Assembly (NCBI GenBank): GCA_019022495.1
Contig: JAFEKR010000037.1
Location: 434,001-498,000, forward strand
Reading direction: 5' to 3'
Length of the DNA stretch: 64,000 bases
Origin: Epichloe hybrida
Lineage: Eukaryota; Ascomycota; Sordariomycetes; Hypocreales; Clavicipitaceae
In this document: in pieces, positions 54,640 through 64,000 of the stretch
How the letters are laid out: each line of letters opens with the position of its first letter
Position numbering within the stretch: the stretch's first letter is position 1
Position numbers and translations under genes: made by a program
The notes under the pieces: model-generated
Seen by the model: only the letters and a program-made list of their open reading frames with translations
Database searches by the model: none
Told to the model about the DNA's origin: nothing

Positions 54640-57600
54640 CTACCAGAATCAATCCAGATTATATTCCACTTCAGGGGCTAGCCTTACCATCCCTTATATC
54701 ACAAATCCGCTAAAAACCAATTCCTATAAGCAACCTATATAATAATAATAAGGCTATATTCACTACCTAGAAGTTCCTAATAGAATATAAGTTAGAGGTA
54801 AATAGGGACTTTATTAAGTCTAATAAGGACTAATAGGTATTTATTTACTAAAACCTATTACCTAAGGTTTAGGCTTAGATTACATTATTCTTTAAGACAG
54901 GCTATATAAATAACTATAACCCCATAGCTTTCCTAACTTACTTAGAGACGCTTTACACAAATCCCTATAAATAGGAGATAGCCCTTATGAAACTTAACTA
55001 GATAAAATAAAGAGCAAGGGAGCTATTTACTATGTTTTTTATTTATTTTAAATAAAAACTCTCCCTAGTAAGGGGGACCTATTAGACTAAGGATATTAAG
55101 CTAGCTAAGCTTTAACACATACTTAATAAGTGTATAAGAGAAATATCTATTAATAAGGGGATAAGCTAAATAGAATACTATATTATAGTTACTTAGTACT
55201 ATAATATTATAGTTAACATTAAATCTTATGCCTTAGAGGAGAAGTTTCGGAACTAACGCAAACCCTAGCTAGGCTAACCCACCCCCTAATAAATAGACTA
55301 TAATAGTAATACACTTATAATAGGAGTACGTGCTATAATAACTTAATAGGGTAAGTAAAATAAGTTAGATAAGAAGGATAAGGGCCTAAAGAGAAACATA
55401 AATTAGCTAAGGGCTAAGTAAGTAACTTAGGTAAAACTAACTAAACACCACTAAGAGGGGTACTACTTATGTTATAGATCTAAGAACTATTATATCTAGG
55501 AATACACCTTCCTCCTGCCTTACTAACCTAAGGTCTAGATTAACTCACATAGGGTAGACGTAAAAAGCACGGATAAGGAGGTTACTATAAACTCCTTAGA
55601 AAATAAGTAGCCCTTAAGTAAAGTCTTATATAGGGGCAGAGGGGCTAGCTAGTAGCTATAGATTTAGATAAGTATAGCTAGTTTATAGATATAGATAGAG
55701 ATATAGATTAATATATAGACTAACTACCTTTCTTAATCCTAGTACTCTTTAATATATGTTTTTATATCAATATCTAGATTAATTATAGCTATAATTACTA
55801 CAGTGCTATTAGCAAATTAGTAGTAAGATAGCTTAGCCTAGAGCTTATATAACTGCTAAAATAAAGGTAGGTACGTACTATAGTGGAAACAGAGAAAAGA
55901 GAGAGGTAATAAAGAGAGGAGTCCTCCTTTATTACCTATATAGTATAAGCTAGTATTAATATTAATAGGTAGGAGTTATTAGTGTACCTATATATTATCC
56001 TAGGTCTTACCTAGGACGTTATCTTTAGTATACTATAGCTAGAGCACTATAATATTATAATTCATATGGCAAAATAGTAACTAGTAATTAGTGTAGTAAA
56101 GGGCCTTTATGTCTTAGAAGCCACTAAGCGTAGGGGGGAAGCCCTAGTATAAGGGATTATTAGTTCCTTATATATAGCTAAGGCGTAATAGGCACAAAAG
56201 ACAAGGGATACTATAATAAGGTTTATAGCCATAAGCCTTAAAGAAATAATAATAGTGCTATAAATTATAGCACCTAAAACAAAACTAGATAGCTTTAATA
56301 TAGCTATATTACTAAGGGAATTAGCGGACTTTATAGATCTTTTTAATAAGGCTAAAGCTAATAGCCTACCCCTATATAGGGGTTCCCTTAATTATTACAT
56401 ATGTTTATATAGGAATCCAGACGGATCCAAACTAACACTCCTATAGGGTTTACTATATAACATGCTAAGGGATTAGTTATTAGAGGTTTGTCGCTAGATA
56501 ACAGATCTAATAGATAAGGGCTAGATTCGTACTAGCTCCTTATTAGCTATAGCCCCTATCCTCCTTGTAAAGAAAGCAAATAAGGGATAGTAGTTTTATA
56601 TAAACTATTACGCACTTAATAAGATTATAGCATAGGACTAATATCCACTCCTATTAATTAAGGAGACACTACGCTCCCTCTCCTAGGTGTGTTAGTTTAT
56701 AAAGGTAAACATCTACGTAGTATTTTATAAACTATAGATAGCTAAGGGTAAGGAGTACCTTACTACCTTTTACACTAGGTTTAGACTATTTAAATAGTTA
56801 GTTTATCTATTTAGCCTAGTAAGTGCACTAGTAACCTTCTAATAGTATATTAATAAATCCTTAGGGGATATATTAGGGGACTTTATAATAGCTTACCTTA
56901 ATAATATTCTAGTTTACTCTAGGGGATTAAGAAAGGACTATATAGTAAAGGTATAATTAATATTAGGACGCTTATATTCTATAGGACTATACCTTAATAT
57001 TAATAAGTCTGTGTTTGCTATTAAAGAGGTCTAATACCTAGGATATATTATCATAGCAAAACGCTTAATTTATCCTAATCCCATAAAGGTAGCGGCTATA
57101 AGGGAATAGGTAGCACCTATAAAGCTATAGGGGGTCTAAAGCTTCTTAGGGTTCATAAACTTCTATTATAACTTTATTAGTAACTTCTCTAAGTTAGTAG
57201 CCTCCCTTATTTATCTTACTAAGAGGAATACCCTATTTCACTAGGGACTAGAGAAGGATAAGGCTTTTAAGAGGCTAAAGAATGCTTTTATTATATATCC
57301 TATCCTAGCATAATAGGATCTAGACTACCTTATAGTAGTAAAGGCTAACTACTTAGGAATAGCCCTTAGTAGTTACCTCTTATAATTAGGACTAGATAGC
57401 GTATTATACCTAGTAGCCTACTACTCCGCTAGTCTTATAGCATTATAGAAGAATTATATAATCTATAATAAGGAGCTACTAGCTATTATTTTATGCTTAA
57501 AGGTATAGTTAGTAAAGTTATAAGGCATCTCCCGCCTGTTTATAATTTATATAGACTATAAGAACCTAGAGTACTTCATAACACTAAGACTAATATTAGA

Positions 57601-59330
57601 ATAGCAAGCTTAATAAGCAGACACGCTTACGCTATTTAATTTCTATCTATATTATAAACCTAGCACATAGGCACAATGCCTAGACGCCCTATCTAGGAGG
57701 GAACAGGACTAACATAGGGAGTCCTTAAGATAGGGATAGGTTTTATAGCTAATCATAATTATATAACTATTCCTATTACTAGAAATAGACCTAGATAAAC
57801 CTATTATAGCCTTACACACACACTAATTATCCTTACCTCTAGTAGGGGAGGCCCTCTTTACTAGCAAGTACCTTTAGGACCTTTAGAACTAGGCTATTAC
57901 GTTAGACCCTATATATAGTATATAACTAAAAGCTATTTAGGAGGGTACTAGAAAGTTTCCCCTAGAAGTAATAATAAGAGAACAGGTTATAGATTATTCT
58001 ATAAGCGCCTATAGCGCGCTATAGTTCTAGGGGTATATATAGGTCCTAGCCTAGGAACCCCTTATAATAACTCTTATCTAATAAAGTTATAACTTGCTAG
58101 TTATAAGTTACCCTAGCTATAACACTATATTTTAAATTCTATAATGCTAGTTTTATTAGGATAGAATATTATAGGATGTAGTGAGATTTATTTATAACTA
58201 CTACTATATTAGTAGCTATAAGAGCTATTAGTAATACTAGGGCTTACTAAAGCCTTTACTAATCCCTAATTAGTTTTAGTTACAAATCTTTATTAACTTT
58301 ATAATAAACTTGCTAGCTTTATTACCTAAGTAACCTTAATACCTTATAGTTATTATAGATAGGCTATTAAAGTTTATATAGCTTAAGGCTATAATCTCTA
58401 TAAAAGCTAAGAATTACGTAAAACGCTTTAAGATAGTTTAGTGGAGGTTTAGAGGATTCCCTTAGTTTATTATTATAGACTAAGGCTTAGACTAGTTAGG
58501 ATAATTTTAGATAATATTATATTCCCTAGTAGGGATAGATTAATTACTCTTTATATCACACTATTCTTAGACTAATAGCGGTATAGAATAGGTAAACTAG
58601 GAGGTATAGGTAATTCTATATATTACTATTTCTTTCTTATAGTATAACTAGCTAGAATACCTTACTACTTATTAACTAGTAATTAATAATAGGACCTTAT
58701 TAGCCACTAGAGTAAGCCTAAATAGATTACTCTATAGATATAATCTTAAACTAATTTAAACCTAACTAGACATGCTTATATCTATAACTACACTAAAGGG
58801 GAAAGCTATTTATTTCCTTAGCTATCTCTAAGAGGGTACCTATTTAGCTTAGGCTATAATAGCTTACATATAGTAATAGTAATAAGATATAATATTAGTA
58901 TTAAGACACCTAGTAGAATATTTTTAGGTTAGGGATAAGGTATAGCTATTACTTAGGAATATAAAGATAAACCACCCCTTAAGGAAACTTAACTAGGTAG
59001 CTATAAAGTATATAGTTATAGAAGTGCTATCCCCTCTTATAGTCTAACTTAATATACTAAGGGGTATTTATCTAGTTTTTTATATAAACCTTATTAAACA
59101 TATAGTAAAAAACCTACTCCTAAGCTAATAGCTATAAGACTTATGCCTAGGTCCTAAATAAGTCCTAGTAGAGGGTAATAATAAGCTTATAGAGAAATAT
59201 TAGGTTAAGCAAATTCTAGTAGCTTAGAATATATAGGGGTAAGGAAGATAATAGAATATCTTAGTTAAGTAAGTAAGATACTCCTAACTAATATAGGAGC
59301 TACTAGAAAGCATAAAGAAGATATAAGCAC
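54640..59330 (+). pseudogene. Gypsy D gag-pol remnant with chromodomain
   Basis: Gag about 54640-55700 with a mutated knuckle reading YYLCYRSKNYYI (about 55460-55495). A protease-like NYSYNYYSAISKLVVRQLS lies at about 55783-55840. The RT runs about 56560-57100 with FYINYYALNKI and YLNNILVYS (56894-56920, YLDD changed to YLNN). RNase H is about 57330-57700, integrase about 58200-58720. The chromodomain reads KYQVKQILVA (about 59195-59225) then LVK-stop-VRYS. RIP stops are throughout. It is diverged from Gypsy A/B and C. Confidence 0.87.
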
Positions 59331-61141
59331 TTAATAAATTTAAGGTAAAATAAGGTAATATATAAACTAATAATAGACTAAATTAATTTTAAAAAACTTA
59401 TATAGCTATAAAGACTCCTATAAGCACCCTAGACACTTACCTACTATATTTTACTACTACTTAATAAGAATACTTATCTAGTAAGTTATTACCCTAATCA
59501 CTAGGAGAAGATAAATAGGAGGGCGCTACCTCTAGCTAAAGTTATACTACTATTACTATAGCTATAGTACTTTCTTTACTAAGTAATAGGCATAGTATAA
59601 TAAGTTATCTATCTAGTTTATATTAGGTATAACCTAGAACTAGAATAGTATAGGTAAGGTTAGTATAGGGAGTATAAGCAGGAGAGGGCATAATAGAAGA
59701 CCTAGTAGGAGGATAGTATATAGGAGAAGGATAGCTAGGAGAAGGAGGTATATTATTTCTAGCTAGAGGATAGCTAGCTCCTAATAACCTAGGAATATAA
59801 TTATAAGTTAAACCTAATATAAAAGGATAGCGTAAATAATACTAGTAATAACACAAAGAAGATTTATTACTTAACCTAGTAATCTAAGAATATTAATAAA
59901 TCTTATCTTAGTAATAAGGTAATAAAGCTTAGAGAAGCGTGGCAGATTAATTACGTATCTTTACAAATATTACGCTTAGCCTACCTATAACTTATTAGTT
60001 CTATTAGAATAGAATACTTATAACTTATTATATAGATTAAGCTATACTATAATTACCTAAAGGGCTAGTGCTAATAAAAGGGGCGATGTTAAGACTAGTT
60101 ATATTTATTATAGTAGTATTTATAGCTAGGGACGCTGTAAGGGCTAACTAAATAAAAGCTAGGTTAAACTAAGCCTAGGTAAGGAGGGAGTTTTACTAAT
60201 TAATAAGGTAGTAATACCTTTAAGATAGGATAGGTATTTTCTTTTTTATTTCCTTAGTCTTTAGGACTCTAGGTTTAATAATATATATACCTATAGTAAT
60301 CTTTGCCTTAATATCCTTTAATACATAATAAAGATATAGGTTAGTAAATAAGAGCCTAGTATGCTAAATATAAGTAAGATATTACCTCTAATATAGAGAA
60401 TAAAATTCCTTAGACTTAGGTAAGTAATATTCTAGTACACTAGTAGTAAGGGCCTATTTTACACATAGCTTACAAGGGCACTAGATAGATTAGGGGGTAG
60501 TATATTATTTATTATTAGAGTTACCTTTTATAAGAAACTTACTAATAGAATAGGATAAGGGTATTATAGGAGTGGCTAGAGATAGAGGAGGGTTAGATAA
60601 ATTATAAGGTATATCTAATAAGGGAGTAATTATCTAAGAAGTAGGGACTAATAGAAGAAAGGAAAGGTATAATAGAACTATAATAATAGATAGATAGTAT
60701 TATATAAGGGAAGGTAAGATATAATAAGGAACTAAGTAGGATATTTATACATAGTTTAGTACCTATATTAGGTAATTAATAAACTAGTAAGGGTAGGGTT
60801 AGAGACTATAATAAAATAATAAGTTAGTAAGGTAAACATTCATATACCCTTATTAGACAAATCATAAACTAGTAGGGGTAAGGGCTAGATGTTATAATAA
60901 TAATAGGTTAGTAGGGTAAACATATTACGCGCATAATAATAGCATAATAAGCTAGTAGGACATAGGTGTTACGCACCTAATAGTAATAAGTAAGGAATAG
61001 GATTAAATACAATTAAATGCCTACTAGATAATTCATAGAAAGGTAGTAGCAGAGGTAGGAGTAATTTGCCTTATTTACTAATAGCATAATAGGGCATGCT
61101 ATAATAAAGGGGCAGGCTTAATAAGACTAAGTAAAGGCATA
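59331..61141 (+). other. Gypsy D long 3' region
   Basis: About 1.8 kb between the chromodomain and the 3' LTR. About 59660-59800 has GGAGAAGGATAG-type purine repeats. About 60781-60840 and 60866-60926 are two diverged copies of an approximately 60-bp unit (AACTAGTARGGGTAGGG... GGTTAGTAGGGTAAACAT) at 85-bp spacing. No domain recognised. Confidence 0.6.
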
Positions 61142-61360
61142 TATAAGGGCTTAGGCTTTGCCTAAGTATTTTCTATATAGTAGGAAGGGTAGGGGCAAGT
61201 AGGAATAAGTAAGGTAAGGAAAGGGGGGCTTACATAAGGAGCTAAGGGGGTATAAGGGGCATTACTAGGGATAGCCTCTTCTCCTTTCCCTTCTCTTCCC
61301 TAAGTCTCTTAATACCATATTAACGCCCTATTACAGCCGCCTAGGGGCTAGTCCATAACA
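61142..61360 (+). repeat. Gypsy D 3' LTR (219 bp)
   Basis: TATAAGGGCTTAGGC to CTAGTCCATAACA. The left end is mutated and the right end clean, a mirror image of the 5' LTR. Confidence 0.92.
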
Positions 61361-62000
61361 CGCATTTACTATTGCTTTATATTATTAGCTAAGTAGCTAC
61401 TAGTATATACTACCTTTATTTTATTATCCTAAAAGGTTCTTAGGTCTAGCTTAAATAGCATATTTAAATCTACTAGGTATGCCTATAAATTCTTATAGGT
61501 ATTACCTTTATATATAAGTACCTTATACTATATCTTAATAAAGCTTTATAAGTATATATTTACTATAAACTTAGTATTAAGTAGGAAATCTAGGAATAGG
61601 GGAATTCTCTATATATTTATCTAAGGGGTAATTATAGGTTCTTTACCTAATCTAGCTAATTATAGGTCCGCTTTTATTTCCTTAAGCTATGCTTCTATAT
61701 CTAAGATCTCCTTTCTTATATAGGTATTTTATAGCTTAGCTTATATAACCTTATATTACCTCTATAGCTTATCTAGATTATTATTATTACTAGATTTAGC
61801 GTTACTATATTAGTTAGGTAGCGTTTACTATACTCTCTTATATTCTATAGTTAAGGTATTTTAGTTACTACCTAGGCGCTATAGAGTTAGGGCTTCCTTA
61901 CTAGGTAGTATAGGTATGTTTTAGGTAAATATTCTATAGCTTCTTTATATTTAAATTTAGCTAATAGTCTGTTTTCCCTAAAGGGTTTAAGAGTTTAACT
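61361..62000 (-). pseudogene. Gypsy C leader and gag N-terminal remnant
   Basis: The minus strand reads NIYTKLYQDIVQG (with stops) and then LVDLNMLFKLDLRTF, DNKIKVVYTSSYLANNI, which is the Gypsy gag pattern (KIKVVYASSYLRGNA). It follows the LTR at 62001-62267 and breaks off at 61361 at Gypsy D. Roughly 0.5 kb of gag between here and 47025 is missing. Confidence 0.82.
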
Positions 62001-62267
62001 TATTATAACTATAGTAAGAGAGATATAAATAAAGTAAAGGCTAAGGTTCTTAGTTATAGCTAGAGAGCTACTACTTAGGGGTAAGTATATAAAGGTCTTA
62101 AACTCTAACCTTTTATATCTCTTATAGGCAGTCCTTATCTAAATACCTTATTACACGCATAAAGCTATTTAGTAGCTACTTAGTTATCCGCGTAGGCTAA
62201 GGCTTACCTAAGGGCTCCATTATGTGACTGTCCTATCCGCGACTCCCTAGCCTCCGTGCTCCTAACA
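62001..62267 (-). repeat. Gypsy C 5' LTR (267 bp)
   Basis: TATTATAACTATAG to GTGCTCCTAACA. It aligns without gaps to the clean solo LTR at 16778-17044 and differs by many C-to-T and G-to-A changes, so the pair gives a direct before/after view of RIP. It is inserted in a Copia family-1 LTR. Confidence 0.92.
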
Positions 62268-62359
62268 ATAACGTAGCCTAGAATAGATAATTAATAATAA
62301 TACTATTCTTTAGGCTTATAACTATAACATATTAAGTTTAATACCCTATGAATCTAACA
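62268..62359 (+). repeat. Copia 1' 5' LTR, last 92 bp
   Basis: Matches the terminal part of 5915-6221 and ends GAATCTAACA. The next bases, CTAATTAGTAGTTACC, are the putative primer site. Confidence 0.9.
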
Positions 62360-62829
62360 CTAATTAGTAGTTACCTTTATAGATAACTATATAGTCTTTA
62401 AATACTATAAATTAGTAAGGTTAATTAGAAGAGGTAGCTTATCTAATAATAACTTACCTTATAAAATAGGAGGGCTATGTTTAATAATAAGTTATACTAA
62501 TAGAAAGGTATAATATAGCTCTTTTCTTACTTTAGTATTAATATTTATATTTATATAGATTCTAAAATAATAAAGAAAGGTTTAATACTAGTAGCTAAGC
62601 TATCCCCTTATCTTTCTTTATTATATGTTTTATTATATATTTAAAGTTAACTACCTTACCTTATGATCCTTTATATTTAAAATATATTATACCTATTATA
62701 GTAGTATTCCTTATCTCCTTATATTATAAGATTTGCTTCCCTTAATTAGTTAGAATATTAAATATAGCTAGACTATTAGGGACCTCTAGTTAATTTAGAG
62801 TCCCTAGTAAGAGTAATAGTTATAATAAT

Positions 62830-64000
62830 ACTATAGAAGGCATTAAAGCTAGAGATAGTAATAAATACCTTAATAAAGGAAAAACCCTTATTTACACTAA
62901 TCCATACCCCTATATCTTTATAAGACTTAAATAATATATTATAGAAGAATTACTTTAGTAAATAGAAAGTTTTAAGTATAAAGAGATAATAATACCTAAG
63001 GAAATTAGTCTTTATATCCTTATAAAGACTAAATAATATAGGGAATAAGGATTATTTAGAAGAATAGTATTCTTTAAATTTAGTAATAATTTCTATAGTT
63101 AGTTAAGGAATAAGTTTACAGAAGGGAGAGACCTTTCCTAGAATAGACTTTAAGACTATCTCCTTTATAATAGAGTGTATATAACTATTAGAAGAGGCAC
63201 TAAGATAGTAAATAACCTTAAAGAAGTAGTAAACTAAGAAGAATTCTAATTTTAGACTCTTAAAGAAATTAAAGAGGCTAGGAAGAAGTATATAGGCTTC
63301 TAAAAGAACTTATAAAATAAAGAGTTTTTCTATAATTTACTAGATAATAGTAATATTAGAACCTAATAACCTACCCCTTTACCTTACTTATTAGTATAAC
63401 TACTATTAAAAGAATTAATAAGCTAGACTCCTCTAGGAAGGCTAAGCTAATCTCCTTTAGGAAGGTTAATTAACCTAGAGTTAAGACTACCTAAGGATAC
63501 TATTTGTAAGTATCCATGGGTGACTCCCCTACCTATACCTTTACCTAAGATAAGTTAGTAGTATTACCCTAGAAACACTACTAATAATACCCCTAAGTAA
63601 GAGAGTTACTAATAGAGGTAACCTCTACTACCTAGGGCTAGTAGTGCCCCTATTAGTATAGCTTAGAGAGCTATACTTCCTTCTCCCTAATATAAGGAAG
63701 AGAAAGGTTAGAGGGAATAATAAGCCCTAAGAGTACTACTTATAAAGCTACTCTCTTACTTCCTAAAGACCTTACTACCTCTTTTATAAATATAAAAGGA
63801 AGTATTTAGAGGACCCCTATAGACTTAGAGACCTTTACTAAAGTAAATTATAGACTTATTAAAGGTATACCCTAAAGAATAACTCTATAGTGCTAATAAC
63901 TATAATATCCTTAAATTAAAGCTTTAAATATTCTATAGGAAGTATGAATTACTTAATATCTAACCTAAATAAGCTAGTTATACCTTTAAGATTATACTTA
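62830..64000 (+). pseudogene. Copia 1' gag remnant (partial)
   Basis: Follows 190-1380 of Copia 1, with the same order of relics, for example EIKEARKKYIGF-stop-K (about 63268-63305). Independent RIP changes separate the two. Cut by the window end. Confidence 0.85.

Larger units (their letters stand above)
54136..61360 (+). mobile_element. Gypsy D: full-length chromovirus-type Gypsy element
   Basis: LTRs 54136-54354 and 61142-61360 (219 bp each, TGTAAGGGCTTGGGC... TAGTCCATAACA) enclose a 6.8-kb interior with gag, RT, RNase H, integrase and chromodomain in chromovirus order. Flanking 5-mers (CTTCT and CGCAT) differ, because left and right flanks come from different parts of Gypsy C. Confidence 0.9.
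62268..64000 (+). mobile_element. Copia 1': Copia family-1 element, 5' portion, runs off the window
   Basis: Starts with the last 92 bp of a family-1 LTR (ATAACGTAGCCTAG...) cut by Gypsy C, then leader and gag, collinear with window positions 1-1380 (62642 = position 1). No pol in view. Confidence 0.9.

Noticed and set aside
62001..62267. A TSD for Gypsy C at its 5' LTR (candidate ATAAC)
   Set aside because: The other end of Gypsy C is cut by Copia 2' at 7265 and its 3' LTR is not in the window, so the duplication cannot be checked.

Overview
The window looks like a fully repetitive, gene-free block from a filamentous ascomycete (Pezizomycotina). It is AT-rich. TpA is very common, and CpA/TpG are scarce by eye. 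Almost every coding relic is broken by many stops that read as C-to-T or G-to-A changes, for example Gln and Trp codons to stops and Asp to Asn in catalytic motifs. That is the footprint expected of repeat-induced point mutation (RIP). I see no host gene, rRNA, tRNA or CRISPR array. The species cannot be named from the sequence.

Almost all of the 64 kb can be read as transposons inserted into one another, and most boundaries are fixed by matching target-site duplications (TSDs). From the outside in: a Copia family-1 LTR (62268-62359, element running off the right edge) received chromovirus Gypsy C (minus strand; pieces at 62267-61361, 47025-42519 and 7428-7265). Gypsy C received Copia 3 (7429-42513, TSD GTTAG). 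Copia 3 received a non-autonomous hAT-like DNA transposon, H1 (about 8993-37763). H1 received a composite Copia 2 (9668-21152, TSD ATTTT), Gypsy A (22126-30749, TSD AGAAC) and Gypsy B (31074-37633, TSD AATTT). Gypsy A received a second hAT-like element, H2 (22720-24733, 8-bp TSD CCTTAGAT). Copia 2 received a short intact LTR element (14195-16107, TSD AGAAG) and a solo Gypsy C LTR (16778-17044, TSD TTTAA). To the left, a minus-strand Copia family-2 copy (6222-7264) sits in the Gypsy C chromodomain and is cut by Copia 1 (1-6221). To the right, Copia 4 (47026-53830, minus) and Gypsy D (54136-61360, plus) also lie within Gypsy C material, but without matching TSDs.

The only open, apparently undamaged gene is a 360-codon minus-strand ORF (14463-15545) inside the 1.9-kb element. 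That element has two identical 154-bp LTRs, a plausible primer-binding site and a perfect 5-bp TSD. The protein has a C2HC zinc finger, a Gln-rich probable coiled coil and several repeat tracts, and no protease, reverse transcriptase or integrase. It is best read as a recently moved non-autonomous retrotransposon with a Gag-like protein, and it is the best candidate here for something undescribed.

Other points of interest are: hAT-like elements with 8-bp inverted ends, pentanucleotide subterminal arrays and roughly 100-bp internal tandem arrays; patches of nearly unmutated DNA centred on rearrangement junctions in Copia 2; a template-switch scar; a perfect 365-bp tandem duplication; and a shared primer-site block and shared CACGTG motif across several LTR families. 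All assignments come from reading the sequence and recalled family motifs, without any database search.
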